A stretch of DNA of 64,000 nt from positions 62,001 through 126,000 of the forward strand of contig NZ_JAHEAG010000019.1 of assembly GCF_018596315.1 (NCBI RefSeq), given 5' to 3'. Every line of letters begins with the position of its first letter. The first letter of the stretch is position 1. The notes beneath the pieces are model-generated. The model ran no database searches. It saw only the letters and a list, made by a program, of their open reading frames with translations, and was not told the origin of the DNA. Made by a program: the position numbers and the translations under genes. This DNA is from Bradyrhizobium sp. SRL28 (GTDB lineage Bacteria > Pseudomonadota > Alphaproteobacteria > Rhizobiales > Xanthobacteraceae). Shown one piece after another: positions 51,958 to 60,895 of this stretch.

Positions 51958-52509
51958 ATGGGTGAAGCTCACGTCGCGCCGGCCGATATTTTGGCTTTCT
52001 GGCGCGACGCCGGCCCTGACCGCTGGTACATGCCCGACGACGCCTTCGACGCGGGGGTGCGCCAGCGATTTCTCGGCCTGTGGCAGCGAGCGGCAGCCGG
52101 TGAATTATCGGCATGGGAAACGAGCGATGACGGCGCGCTGGCGCTCGTCATCGTGCTCGACCAGTTTCCCCGCAACATGTTCCGCGGCGATATCAGGACC
52201 TATGCCAGCGACGCCTTGGCGCGCGAAGTGGCGCGCCGCGCCGTCGATCGCGGCGTGGACGCGCGGATCGATCCCACTTTGCGTGAATTCCTCTATCTGC
52301 CGTTCATGCATTCGGAGCATCTGGCCGACCAGGTGCGCTGCATCGAGCTCTCACGGGGGGCAGGCCTTGCCGAAAGCGCGAAGTGGGCTGAGCACCACGC
52401 CGATATCATCCGCCGGTTCGGGCGCTTCCCCCATCGCAACCGCCTCCTGGGCCGTGCGACCACGCCAGAGGAGCAGGCCTTCCTGGACGAAGGGGGATTC
52501 TCGCCCTGA
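51958..52509 (+). CDS. DUF924 family protein
   Basis: 183 residues from the ATG at 51958. The DUF924 pattern is complete: DILAFWRDAG..WYMPDDAFDAGVRQRF, LVIVLDQFPRNMFRGDIRTYASDALAREVA, LREFLYLPFMHSEHLADQVRCIEL, and HADIIRRFGRFPHRNRLLGR. A wholly helical, cytoplasmic protein of unknown biochemical role, related in fold to TPR-like proteins. Immediately follows fadD. Confidence 0.88.
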   Translation: MGEAHVAPADILAFWRDAGPDRWYMPDDAFDAGVRQRFLGLWQRAAAGELSAWETSDDGALALVIVLDQFPRNMFRGDIRTYASDALAREVARRAVDRGVDARIDPTLREFLYLPFMHSEHLADQVRCIELSRGAGLAESAKWAEHHADIIRRFGRFPHRNRLLGRATTPEEQAFLDEGGFSP

Positions 52510-52616
52510 TGACGCAACAGTGAACGGCCGCCACCGTTGCCGTTTCGACGCCTACGAATATTGTGCCGGCGAGCCGCAGGGGCTACAAAACAGCGCTCAT
52601 TGAGGGAGAATTGACG

Positions 52617-53102
52617 ATGACGATCCAAGTTGGCGACAAGCTGCCGGAAGCCAAGTTTCGCGTGATGACGGCGGAAGGTCCGCAGGTCAAAACCACCGAC
52701 GATATTTTCAAGGGCAAGAAGGTGGCGCTGTTCGCGGTGCCCGGCGCCTACACCGGCACCTGCCACAAGATGCATCTGCCGAGCATCTTCCTCAACGCCT
52801 ATGCCATCAAGGACAAGGGCGTGAGCACCATCGCCATCGTCTCGGTCAACGACGCCTTCGTCATGAACGCCTGGAAGCGCGACACCGACCAGCGCGACGA
52901 AGCGGTGTTCCTCGCCGACGGTAATGCCGACTTCACCAAGGCGATCGGCATGGAGCTCGACGCCTCCGGCAACGGCCTCGGCATCCGCTCCAAGCGCTAT
53001 TCGATGCTGGTGGACGACGGCGTGGTCAAGAAGCTCAACCTCGAACCGGCTCCTGGCAAGGTCGAGGTTTCCGGCGGCGATACGCTGCTGGGGCAGCTGT
53101 AA
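52617..53102 (+). CDS. Peroxiredoxin, Prx5/AhpE-like 1-Cys type
   Basis: 161 residues, GGGAG 9 bases before the ATG at 52617. The active-site motif VPGAYTGTC places the peroxidatic cysteine at residue 49, with HKMHLPSIFLNAY after it as in the Prx5/BAS1-like group; the usual P-x-F-T-P-T-C is altered to GAYTGTC. The rest (VSVNDAFVMNAWKR, LADGNADFTKAIGMELD) is typical of Prx5. Reduces hydrogen peroxide or organic peroxides, with glutathione or thioredoxin as reductant. Confidence 0.9.
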   Translation: MTIQVGDKLPEAKFRVMTAEGPQVKTTDDIFKGKKVALFAVPGAYTGTCHKMHLPSIFLNAYAIKDKGVSTIAIVSVNDAFVMNAWKRDTDQRDEAVFLADGNADFTKAIGMELDASGNGLGIRSKRYSMLVDDGVVKKLNLEPAPGKVEVSGGDTLLGQL

Positions 53103-53143
53103 GCGGAACGCGTCGTCGCGCAACGAAGTCGCCACAACAACGC

Positions 53144-53247
53144 TGTCGTCGCCCGGCTTGACCGGGCGATCCAGTACGCCGCGGCCCCTCCGTATTTCTC
53201 AACGCCTCTGGAATACTGGGTCACCCGCCTTCGCGGGTGACGACAGC
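53144..53247. repeat. Interspersed palindromic repeat element
   Basis: Outer arms CTGTCGTC at 53144-53151 and GACGACAG at 53240-53247, with nested stems CGCCCGG..CCGGGCG and TCACCCGC..GCGGGTGA and inner elements GATCCAGTA / TACTGGGTC. This is the form of rhizobial repeats seen between convergent genes; here it separates the peroxiredoxin from rnhA and may end both transcripts. Confidence 0.65.
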
Positions 53248-53275
53248 CGTTGGTTGTCGCAGCAAAATCCGCCGC

Positions 53276-53749
53276 CTACTTCCCGACCGTCTGCTTCAAC
53301 CGCGCCACCGCCACGCCCTCACGCGCCAATTGATCGGCGCGCTCGTTTTCGGCGTGGCCGGCGTGGCCCTTGATCCAGTGCCAGCGCACCTGATGCGGCT
53401 TCAGCGCGGCATCGAGCCGCTGCCAAAGTTCGACATTCTTGACCGGCTTCTTGTCGGCGGTGCGCCAGCCGTTCCGCTTCCAGCCGTGAATCCAGGCGGT
53501 GATGCCCTGGCGCACATACTGGCTGTCGGTAGTGAGGTCGACCACACACGGCTTCTTCAGCGCTTCCAGCGCCGAGATCGCCGCCATCAGTTCCATGCGA
53601 TTGTTGGTGGTGTGGGCCTCGCCGCCCTTCAGTTCTTTCTCTTTGTCACCGAATCTCAGGATGGCGCCCCAGCCGCCGGGGCCGGGATTGCCCGAGCAGG
53701 CACCGTCGGTGAAGACCGTCACGTGAGGGGGCTCGCTCAAGCGACGCAT
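53276..53749 (-). CDS. rnhA: Ribonuclease HI
   Basis: 157 residues. The catalytic acidic residues are D15 in FTDGACSGNPGPGGWG, E53 in NNRMELMAA, D75 in TTDSQYV and an aspartate in ERADQLA (about 140). VRWHWIKGHAGHAENERAD is typical of type 1 enzymes. Removes RNA from RNA-DNA hybrids. Its start overlaps the 3' end of thrB by 13 bases, so translation is coupled. Confidence 0.95.
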   Translation of the reverse strand: MRRLSEPPHVTVFTDGACSGNPGPGGWGAILRFGDKEKELKGGEAHTTNNRMELMAAISALEALKKPCVVDLTTDSQYVRQGITAWIHGWKRNGWRTADKKPVKNVELWQRLDAALKPHQVRWHWIKGHAGHAENERADQLAREGVAVARLKQTVGK

Positions 53750-54717
53750 CCCGGCTGGGTCAGGCCATAATCGCGCACGCTCGCGACGTTCTGGTGGAAG
53801 CGCAGCTTGCGGACATATTCGAGCGGGTCCTTTGGCTTCACCAGCGCGCCCGGCGGCACGTTGAGAAAATCGACCAGCCGCGTCAGCAGGAAACGCAGCG
53901 CAGCGCCGCGCGCCAGAAGCGGCAGCGCCTCCTGTTCGGCCTCAGACAATTGACGCTCGCGGCCATAGGCGTTGAGCAGCGCGCGGGCCTTGGTGACGTT
54001 GAAGGCATGATCCGCTTCGAAGCACCACGCGTTCAGGCAGATCGCGACGTCGTAGGCCAACATGTCGTTGCAGGAAAACGGGAAGTCGATCAGCCCCGAC
54101 AATTTATCGCTGAGGAAGAACACGTTGTCGGGAAACAGATCGGCATGGATGACGCCGGGCGGCAGATCTTTCGGCCAGTGCACTTCGAGGTGATCGAGCT
54201 CGCGCGCGATGAAGTCCTGCAAGCCGGGCGCGACGCTATCCGCACGCGGCGCGGCGAGATCGAACAACGGCCGCCAGCCCTCGACCGACAGCGGATTTTT
54301 CCGGAACATCGGAAAATCCCGACCCGCCAGATGCATTTTCGCGAGCGCCTCGCCCACGCCGGCGCAGTGCGCGGCGTTGGGCCGCCGCGGCCACACGCCT
54401 TCGAGGAAGTTGATGATCGCCGCGGGACGCCCGGCCAGTTCGCTGTAGACCTCGCCCGCGCGATTCCGCGCCGGCTGCGGGCACCGCACGCCGCGCTCGG
54501 CCAGATGCGCCATCAGCGACAGGAAGTACGGCAGGTCGTCCACCGCCACGCGCTTTTCATAGAGCGTGAGGATGAACGCGCCCTTGCTCGTATGCACCAG
54601 GAAGTTGGAATTCTCGACGCCCTCGGCGATGCCCTTGTAGGAGAGCAACTCGCCGATGTCGTAGCCTTTCATGAACTCCGCGAGGTCTTCGGCGGCGACG
54701 TCGGTGTAAACCGCCAT
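53737..54717 (-). CDS. thrB: Homoserine kinase (type II, APH fold)
   Basis: 326 residues. The alphaproteobacterial ThrB type is an aminoglycoside-phosphotransferase-like kinase: LLSYKGIAEGVENSNFLV, the catalytic motif VIHADLFPDNVFF (the Brenner-type HxDxxxxN), and LIDFPFSCNDMLAYDVAICLNAW. It phosphorylates homoserine in threonine synthesis. Lies between ispH and rnhA, all leftward. Confidence 0.93.
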   Translation of the reverse strand: MAVYTDVAAEDLAEFMKGYDIGELLSYKGIAEGVENSNFLVHTSKGAFILTLYEKRVAVDDLPYFLSLMAHLAERGVRCPQPARNRAGEVYSELAGRPAAIINFLEGVWPRRPNAAHCAGVGEALAKMHLAGRDFPMFRKNPLSVEGWRPLFDLAAPRADSVAPGLQDFIARELDHLEVHWPKDLPPGVIHADLFPDNVFFLSDKLSGLIDFPFSCNDMLAYDVAICLNAWCFEADHAFNVTKARALLNAYGRERQLSEAEQEALPLLARGAALRFLLTRLVDFLNVPPGALVKPKDPLEYVRKLRFHQNVASVRDYGLTQPGCVA

Positions 54718-54725
54718 GAGAAACC

Positions 54726-55688
54726 TCAGGCGGCGTCGGGTCGCAGCGAACGCGGCAGCGGGAAGAACTCGTTCTCTTCCGCGGCCGAGACCGTCTCCAC
54801 ATGCAGCTCATAACGCTCGGCGAAGGCGCCCATGATTTCCTCGACGATCACTTCCGGCGCGGAGGCGCCGGCCGTGATGCCGAGGCTCTTGATGCCTTCA
54901 AAACGCGTCCAGTCGAGATCGCTCGCGCGCTGCGCCAGCACCGAGACCGGGCAGCCCTCGCGCTCGGCGACTTCACGCAGGCGCTGCGAGTTCGACGAGT
55001 TCGGCGCACCGACCACGATCAGCGCATCGACCACCGGCGCCACCTTCTTGACCGCAAGCTGGCGGTTGGTGGTGGCGTAGCAGATGTCTTCCTTGTGCGG
55101 CCCGTTGATGTTCGGGAAGCGCTCCTTGAGCAGCGCAACGATCTCGGCGGTGTCGTCTATCGACAGCGTCGTCTGGGTCACGAAAGCAAGGTTGTTCGGA
55201 TCCTTTGGTGTGAACGTCTTGGCGTCTTCCGCGGTCTCGATCAGCGTCACCGCGCCGGCCGGCAACTGGCCGAGCGTGCCGACCACCTCGGGGTGGTGGG
55301 AATGCCCGATCAGGAGGATTTCACGGCCGCGCTTGAAGTGGATCGCCGCCTCGCGGTGCACTTTCGTCACCAGTGGGCAGGTCGCGTCCAGCGAGAAGAA
55401 ATTGCGGGCGCGGGCGTCGGCCGGAACCGATTTGGGAACCCCATGGGCCGAGAACACCACCGGCGCGTTAGTATTGTCGGGGATTTCGGCGAGTTCCTCG
55501 ACGAAGATCGCGCCCTTGGTCTTCAGGCTGTCGACCACGTAGCGGTTGTGCACGATCTCGTGACGGACATAGACTGGGGCGCCATAGATGGCGAGCGCCC
55601 GTTCGACGGTATCGATGGCCCGCACCACCCCGGCGCAGAAGCCGCGGGGAGAACAAAGCACGATTCTGAGGTCTGGTTTCACTGGCAT
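54726..55688 (-). CDS. ispH: 4-hydroxy-3-methylbut-2-enyl diphosphate reductase
   Basis: 320 residues from the ATG at 55688; the open frame 31 codons longer is not conserved-looking. IspH hallmarks: the iron-sulfur cysteines in SPRGFCAGVVRAI (residue 18), LDATCPLVTKVH and DICYATTNRQ. Also VFSAHGVPKSV and GITAGASAPEVIVEEI. Last step of the MEP pathway, forming IPP and DMAPP. Start of the ispH-thrB-rnhA run, with 8 bases to thrB. Confidence 0.95.
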   Translation of the reverse strand: MPVKPDLRIVLCSPRGFCAGVVRAIDTVERALAIYGAPVYVRHEIVHNRYVVDSLKTKGAIFVEELAEIPDNTNAPVVFSAHGVPKSVPADARARNFFSLDATCPLVTKVHREAAIHFKRGREILLIGHSHHPEVVGTLGQLPAGAVTLIETAEDAKTFTPKDPNNLAFVTQTTLSIDDTAEIVALLKERFPNINGPHKEDICYATTNRQLAVKKVAPVVDALIVVGAPNSSNSQRLREVAEREGCPVSVLAQRASDLDWTRFEGIKSLGITAGASAPEVIVEEIMGAFAERYELHVETVSAAEENEFFPLPRSLRPDAA

Positions 55689-55907
55689 AAGGGCTATCTC
55701 GGAGACCGAATCACCCCTAGCCGGCGGGCTGGGAACGGCCAATTCGCATAAGGACTTGGGACTGCTTTCGGGCTCTGTCAAGGCACTTTAGCAGACCATT
55801 GCGCCAATACCCCGGGAAGGCGTATATAGCGCGCTAATTCCCGTCATCACCGATGACCATAGGCTTCGCCTCCAAAAGAGGTGGGCGAGGCACAAAGGAG
55901 ATTTGCC

Positions 55908-56603
55908 ATGAGCAATGCACCGCTGATGCCAAAAGCGACTGCCGTGTGGCTGGTTGACAATACTGCGCTGACCTTCGACCAGGTGGCCGATTTCACCAAA
56001 ATGCACCCCCTTGAGGTCCGCGCCATCGCCGACGGCGACGCCGCCCAAGGCATCAAGGGCATGGACCCGATTTCGACGGGCCAATTGACCCGCGACGAGA
56101 TCGAAAAGGGCGAAAGAGACCCGAATTACCGCCTCAGGCTCGGCGAGAGCAAGGTTGTCCTGCCGCCGGCCGCCAAGAAGAAGGGCCCGCGCTACACCCC
56201 GGTGTCGCGCCGCCACGAGCGGCCGAGCGCGATCCTGTGGCTGGTCCGCAACCACCCCGAGCTGAAGGACGCGCAGATCATGCGCCTGGTCGGCACCACC
56301 AAGACGACCATTGCGAGCGTCCGCGACCGCACCCACTGGAATGCCTCGACGCTGACCCCGATGGACCCGGTGACACTCGGCCTCTGCTCGCAGATCGAGC
56401 TCGATTTCGAGGTGCAGCGTGCGGCCAAGGAAAAGCCCGTGCCCGCAGCCTATGGCGGCGCGACGCTGCTGCCGGCCTCGGAGACCACCAAGAAGGAGCC
56501 GGAATTCGAGCCGAGCGAGAAGACCGAAGACGACCTCAACGTCGACGCCGTGTTCGCCAAGCTGAAGACGATCGGCGGCAAGAAGCAGGACGACGAGGAG
56601 TAA
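55908..56603 (+). CDS. trcR: Cell cycle transcriptional regulator TrcR (DUF1013)
   Basis: 231 residues, AGGAG 8 bases before the ATG. The DUF1013 family: MPKATAVWLVDNTALTFDQVADFTKMHPLEVRAIADGDAAQGIKGMDPI, the second helical repeat RPSAILWLVRNHPELKDAQIMRLVGTTKTTIASVRDRTHWN, and a C-terminal acidic region. Similar proteins are found across Alphaproteobacteria and linked to CtrA-type transcription control. Divergent from ispH. Confidence 0.9.
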   Translation: MSNAPLMPKATAVWLVDNTALTFDQVADFTKMHPLEVRAIADGDAAQGIKGMDPISTGQLTRDEIEKGERDPNYRLRLGESKVVLPPAAKKKGPRYTPVSRRHERPSAILWLVRNHPELKDAQIMRLVGTTKTTIASVRDRTHWNASTLTPMDPVTLGLCSQIELDFEVQRAAKEKPVPAAYGGATLLPASETTKKEPEFEPSEKTEDDLNVDAVFAKLKTIGGKKQDDEE

Positions 56604-56627
56604 GGTTATCGGCTACGGCTGATGTTG

Positions 56628-56657
56628 AACGCGGTGGGGCAACCTGCCGCGTTTTTT
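56628..56657 (+). terminator. Rho-independent terminator of trcR
   Basis: AACGCGG at 56628-56634 pairs with CCGCGTT at 56647-56653, followed by a T-run to 56657, 25 bases after the trcR stop. Confidence 0.75.
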
Positions 56658-56692
56658 GTTTCAGCGGATCCTGCATCCCGACCCATATGCAA

Positions 56693-59173
56693 TCACCACC
56701 CAGCCGGGCTGGCTGGATTGCCGGAAGTCGATCCCTGGTAGAGCCGTGTAACGTGCTGTAGAAGTTCATCCGCCGAAAACGGCTTGATCAGGACAGAAAT
56801 GCCCTGTCCAGCAATCGAGTCCACAATTTCCGAGCGAATGTCACCAGTCATGACAATGGCCGGGACGTTCCAGGCTAGTGCCGCACGCAGCGCATTGACC
56901 GTGTCAACGCCGTTTGCCGATCCGCGAAGATTGTAATCACACAACAGCAAGTCGGGCCGAATTTCCTGCCGGCTGACTCGAGCTAGCGCGTCATCCGCCG
57001 TTGCGACCACGACTGCCTCTACGCCTCTCATTTTCAGCATGCGGCTTAGCGAGGCGCGGACGGTCGCCTCGTCTTCAACCGCAAGAATAACGCCGGGGAA
57101 GTCGCCCCTCTCATATGTCGGCGCCTGCGGTCTTTCAGCGGCATCACCGTTTGAATCTCCGCGCGGAACCTCAATCGAAAGCACGGTGCCCTTGCCCGGT
57201 GTGGAGCGCACACCGATTCTGTGGTCCAGCACCTCCCCTATCCGTCTGACGATAGCCAGACCTAATCCGAAGCCACCGCGCTCCGCGCCGTCGGAGCCCT
57301 GGTAGTACTCCTGAAATATTTGAGGCAGCTGATCCTGCGAAATACCGATGCCGCTATCCCAGACTTCGATCCGAACTTTATCGCCCGCGCGCCGGCAGCC
57401 CAGCAGGATTTTCCCACGATCTGTATATCGTACCGCGTTCGACAGCAGATTGCGCAACATTGCTTCGAGCATTCTCTTGTCGCTACGGACCAGCAGTCCC
57501 GAACGGACAAGGCGCCACCGCAATCCCTTGTCAGCAACGGAATCGGCAAAATCGGCTCTCAGGGAATCAAATACTTCATTGATCGCGAAATCGCTCTTCG
57601 ACGGATGGAGGCTCCCGGCCTCCAGGCGATTGACGTCGAGCAGGCTCGACAGAATGCTGGACATCGTGTCGAGAGACTTCGCAATTCCGCTGACCAGGCG
57701 GCGTCCCTCACCATCCGGGAGGTGTGGCTCAAGGGTCGCCTGCAAGAACCTGAGGGTTTGCAAGGGCTGTCGCAGGTCATGGCTGGCGGCTGAAAGAAAG
57801 CTGGATTTTGCCCGATCGGCCAATTCCGCCGACCTCCAAGCTCGGGAAACCTCTTCTTCAAATCGTTTTCGCTCCGTGACGTCGGTCGTCAACCCGTTGA
57901 TGCGCGTGGGCTTTCCCTTTGAGTCAAAGTGCGTAACTGCAGCTTGCTCCAGCCACACTTCGCTGCGGCCATCCGGCCGCAAAAATCGGAACGTCATCGA
58001 ATGTGGGTGCTCGTCCGAACCGGCGGTGCTTGAGCGGGCTCTGATCGACGGGCGATCGTCAGGGTGGATTTGTCTTATCCACTCCTCGCTGCTGAGAGAT
58101 TCTCTCGGCCCGAGACCGAGGATTTCCGCCGCATTCTGGCTCAGCCGTACCCGCTCGGCGCGAAGGTCCCAATCAAACGTTATCACAGCGCCAGCCCGAA
58201 GCGCTTCTTCCAGCCGCTGCTCTCTTTCGAGGATCGCGAGTTCGTGTGTCCGCCGCTCACTGAACAGAGCCGCCAGAACGAGTGCACCGAACGAAGTGGC
58301 CAGAATGGTCGCTTGAGCAGACAAGACTCGCTCATCGAGCGGCAAACGCGCATCGCCGAAAAGGCCAACGCCAAGTATCGTTGTCCACACAATCGTGATC
58401 GCGCACATGAACGTGGCGACAGCCGTAAAGGCGGGGCGAACACGGGCAGCGATCCACACGAACAGCGGACAGAACGAGGCAATCGCCAGTTCGAGTATCC
58501 ATGGCTCATTCGGCAGAAAGACCAGGAGCAAGCACAGTGTACCCACGATCGCAAGCGCGAAGGTCCCCTCCGCAATTTCGCGCGGTGGCGGAGCGTCGCG
58601 CAAGAATGAAGCGAGCCCGATCACAAGCGGCGCGACTGTAATGGTGCCGAGCGCTTCGGAAGCGACCCAGTGACGCCATATCGTCACAGCGGATGAGGCT
58701 GAGGAGTGAAAGAACACAAACCCAAGCGTGCCTACGATACCGCTAACAAAAGCTGCAGCTATCGTGGCGCCGAACAATCCAAAGACACGACGCAGCTCAT
58801 TGAGCTCAAATGCTACGCCAAAGAATCGCTGGATGAGCCCTGCGACAATGAGGGGGCCACAAGCATTGGCCACAGCAAAAAATGTAGTGCTGGCAAGATT
58901 GCGATCGCCGAGCAGATTGGCCGCGAAAGTGGCAGCGACCACGCCGATGACAACCGGCCACCGCACGGTCGAACCGAACGCCACCACGAAACCGGAAGCT
59001 ACACCCGCTGCCGGCCAGAACACCGCGACGCCATCCGCCTTGTCGAGCAAAGCGAGGCTAAGACGCGCTGCGAGAAAAAAAGCGATTCCGACAGCGATCG
59101 TAATGGCCCACGGCGGCCACCGAATCGAGGAGCGTGTCGGGGAGGCTTCAGTTGCGGCCACCTCCAGACTCAT
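56693..59173 (-). CDS. MASE1 hybrid sensor histidine kinase with receiver
   Basis: 826 residues. An N-terminal MASE1 membrane sensor (about 20-310) has the signature VAVFWPAAGVASG, eight or so helices. Next come a PAS domain (about 335-450), HisKA with histidine in SAASHDLRQPLQTL, and HATPase (N-box NLLSNAVRY, G1 DSGIGISQDQL, G2 GFGLGLAIV). The receiver is at the C-terminus (about 700-815), with the acceptor aspartate in LLLCDYNLRG. The DLRQPLQ form and a C-terminal receiver belong to a RcsC/BarA-like or CheY-output class. Ligand unknown. Confidence 0.9.
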   Translation of the reverse strand: MSLEVAATEASPTRSSIRWPPWAITIAVGIAFFLAARLSLALLDKADGVAVFWPAAGVASGFVVAFGSTVRWPVVIGVVAATFAANLLGDRNLASTTFFAVANACGPLIVAGLIQRFFGVAFELNELRRVFGLFGATIAAAFVSGIVGTLGFVFFHSSASSAVTIWRHWVASEALGTITVAPLVIGLASFLRDAPPPREIAEGTFALAIVGTLCLLLVFLPNEPWILELAIASFCPLFVWIAARVRPAFTAVATFMCAITIVWTTILGVGLFGDARLPLDERVLSAQATILATSFGALVLAALFSERRTHELAILEREQRLEEALRAGAVITFDWDLRAERVRLSQNAAEILGLGPRESLSSEEWIRQIHPDDRPSIRARSSTAGSDEHPHSMTFRFLRPDGRSEVWLEQAAVTHFDSKGKPTRINGLTTDVTERKRFEEEVSRAWRSAELADRAKSSFLSAASHDLRQPLQTLRFLQATLEPHLPDGEGRRLVSGIAKSLDTMSSILSSLLDVNRLEAGSLHPSKSDFAINEVFDSLRADFADSVADKGLRWRLVRSGLLVRSDKRMLEAMLRNLLSNAVRYTDRGKILLGCRRAGDKVRIEVWDSGIGISQDQLPQIFQEYYQGSDGAERGGFGLGLAIVRRIGEVLDHRIGVRSTPGKGTVLSIEVPRGDSNGDAAERPQAPTYERGDFPGVILAVEDEATVRASLSRMLKMRGVEAVVVATADDALARVSRQEIRPDLLLCDYNLRGSANGVDTVNALRAALAWNVPAIVMTGDIRSEIVDSIAGQGISVLIKPFSADELLQHVTRLYQGSTSGNPASPAGW

Positions 59174-59353
59174 GGTGCACCCGCTGAGTACGCTATTCAG
59201 TTAAACTGCCGGAGCCTTGCTGGTCTATTTTGTATGAAATTGCTCGTCCGCATCAGTATTTAATGTCTGAGGTTGCCTGACAAGCGAAACCCGACCTTTC
59301 GTGCGGTGCGCCGCAGCACGTCTGGGATACTGATAAGCTTGACCTGTTCGCGC

Positions 59354-59560
59354 CTACCCGAGCTCGATCTCGTCGTCGATCTCATGCGAGAGGCTGACGC
59401 CGCCGATCGTCAGAACCATCCTTGCCGGCAGCTTCTCATGGCCCTTGAGCTTGCCCGCCTCGATGGCGTCGCGCACGGCTTTTTCGATTTCGCGCTGCGA
59501 GGTGATGCCGACCTTCTTGAGGAATCTACGCAGGCTGGCGTTGAACACGTCTTCGTTCAT
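59354..59560 (-). CDS. DUF6494 family small protein
   Basis: 68 residues. The whole protein fits the family: EDVFNASLRRFLKKVGITSQREIEKAVRDAIEAGKLKGHEKLPARMVLTIGGVSLSHEIDDEIEL. A small, acidic, alpha/beta cytosolic protein of unknown role. GGAGG lies in the gap 5-10 bases before the ATG. 13 bases separate it from the next gene upstream, and the two are probably co-transcribed. Confidence 0.8.
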   Translation of the reverse strand: MNEDVFNASLRRFLKKVGITSQREIEKAVRDAIEAGKLKGHEKLPARMVLTIGGVSLSHEIDDEIELG

Positions 59561-59573
59561 GAGGGCCTCCTGG

Positions 59574-59843
59574 TTAGGGCCTGACCGGATTGTTCAGCAT
59601 CTGCTCGGCCATATTGCGTTGGGCACGGTCGGCGCGGGCGTTGGCATTGCCACGCTGCACGTCGCGGTTCTTGCGGCAGTTGACGTAATCGTTTGAACCC
59701 ACGGCGACATTGTTGGAGCGGCAGAATGCGTCGTCGTCGGCGCTGGTGTCGACCATGGTCGGCTGGCCGCGTTCGAGGCAACCGGCGAGCAATGGGGCTG
59801 CCAGCAGGAGCGCGATGAAGTGCTTTGCGGGTCCAAATTTCAT
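59574..59843 (-). CDS. Small lipoprotein
   Basis: 89 residues: a signal peptide with lipobox LLAGC (cysteine about residue 22), a short region with a further pair of cysteines (FCRSNN, VNCRKN) and an R/N/Q-rich helical tail (NANARADRAQRNMAEQML). Membrane-attached, outer or inner. Not further recognised. Ribosome site AATGAGATGG-type is weak. Confidence 0.75.
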   Translation of the reverse strand: MKFGPAKHFIALLLAAPLLAGCLERGQPTMVDTSADDDAFCRSNNVAVGSNDYVNCRKNRDVQRGNANARADRAQRNMAEQMLNNPVRP

Positions 59844-59951
59844 TGGAGGCCTTCCGTTTTTTCCATCTCGTCATTGCCGGGCGCCTGTCCCCGACCTGAT
59901 CGGGGATGACCCCGCAATCCATCGAAAAGATGGCAGCCTGCTTTGAAGCCG

Positions 59952-60122
59952 ATGGCTGCCCGGGTCAAGCCCGCGGCTGCCCGGTTTCATGTTTGTAGGC
60001 GTATGACGTTGATTCTTCTGTGTTCCACAGCGATCCGAAGAGCCAACCGGGCAGCGGCCAGTGCCGGCTGTCGAAGGGCCAGCGCTGCTAAACCCCAACA
60101 AACGGACGGCCTGTTGAATTAG
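59952..60122 (+). CDS. Possible small protein or coding-capable small RNA (56 aa)
   Basis: An open frame of 56 codons starting ATG at 59952: MAARVKPAAARFH then a possible start at residue 18 (MTLILLCSTAIRR) and a basic A/R-rich middle. It ends 26 bases before a hairpin and a T-run on the same strand, the only evidence of plus-strand transcription. Sequence is basic and low-complexity; it could equally be an untranslated RNA. Confidence 0.25.
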   Translation: MAARVKPAAARFHVCRRMTLILLCSTAIRRANRAAASAGCRRASAAKPQQTDGLLN

Positions 60123-60148
60123 AGCGGTACCGCTGAATACCCGCCTGA

Positions 60149-60172
60149 CGCTCCACGTAGTGGGGCGTTTTT
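60149..60172 (+). terminator. Rho-independent terminator on the plus strand
   Basis: CGCTCCAC at 60149-60156 pairs with GTGGGGCG at 60160-60167 (one G-T pair), followed by five T's. It has no upstream annotated plus-strand gene other than the small frame at 59952. Confidence 0.6.
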
Positions 60173-60181
60173 GTTTCCGGT

Positions 60182-60877
60182 TCAATCGATATAGGTGACG
60201 GTATCAGCCACGCTCGCCCGCGAGGTGCGATAGCTGTTCACCTTGTGGGTGTGGTCGGCATAGCCGAACGAGATACCGCAAACCACCTTGCGATCGTCGG
60301 CCAGCTTGAAGTGGCGGCGGATCAGCCCGGAATGGCGCGCCAATGCGGCTTGCGGAATGGTACCAAGGCCGAGCGCCTGCGCCGCCAGCATGAAGTTGGA
60401 GACATAGGCGCCGCAATCGACCGCGCCATAAATGCCGAGCGGCTCGTCGGTGTGGATAACAGCGACATGTGGCGCACCGAAGAAGTTGTAGTTCTCCAGC
60501 GCCTGTTTGGCGTAGGCCATCTTGTCGCCTCTGACGATGCCGAGCGTGTTGTAGAGCTGAAAGCCGCTCTCGCGACGGCGTTCGAGATAGACGCCGAGAT
60601 ACTCGCGCGGCGGCGTGAAATCATGGTCGTCCTTGGCGCCGGACGCGGCCTCGGCATAGATCGCCTTGCGAAATTCTTCCTTGGCTTCGCCGCTGGCGAT
60701 CAGCACCTGCCATGGCTGGCTGTTGCACCATGACGCCGTGCGTTGCGCGACGTTGAGAATGTGCTCGATTGTCCCGCGCGGCACCTCCTGCGGCAGGAAG
60801 GCGCGAACAGAATAGCGCTCGTTCAACAGCTCCTCGAGCACGCCGATACGATCTTCTTGATCCACGGTAGCGTCCAT
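60182..60877 (-). CDS. Nitroreductase family protein
   Basis: 231 residues from the ATG at 60877; the longer frame upstream runs through a repeat and is not used. FMN-dependent nitroreductase: ERYSVRAFLPQEVPRGTIEHILNVAQRTASWCNSQPWQVLI with the R-S-x-R-x-F start, and VDCGAYVSNFMLAAQALGLGTIPQAALARHSGLIRRHFKL. Reduces nitro compounds, quinones or flavins; the substrate is not deduced. It precedes the acyl-CoA dehydrogenase cluster on the same strand. Confidence 0.88.
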   Translation of the reverse strand: MDATVDQEDRIGVLEELLNERYSVRAFLPQEVPRGTIEHILNVAQRTASWCNSQPWQVLIASGEAKEEFRKAIYAEAASGAKDDHDFTPPREYLGVYLERRRESGFQLYNTLGIVRGDKMAYAKQALENYNFFGAPHVAVIHTDEPLGIYGAVDCGAYVSNFMLAAQALGLGTIPQAALARHSGLIRRHFKLADDRKVVCGISFGYADHTHKVNSYRTSRASVADTVTYID

Positions 60878-60895
60878 AGCACAGCTCACTTTCGT

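Larger units (their letters stand above)
59844..60181. other. Region with repeat fragments and a plus-strand terminator
   Basis: 338 bases between the lipoprotein and nitroreductase genes. It has a small hairpin (59888-59906, TCCCCGA-N5-TCGGGGA) within a repeat-like block and a 56-codon frame (59952-60122) followed by a terminator (60149-60172) on the plus strand. It may contain a small RNA or peptide gene. Confidence 0.45.
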
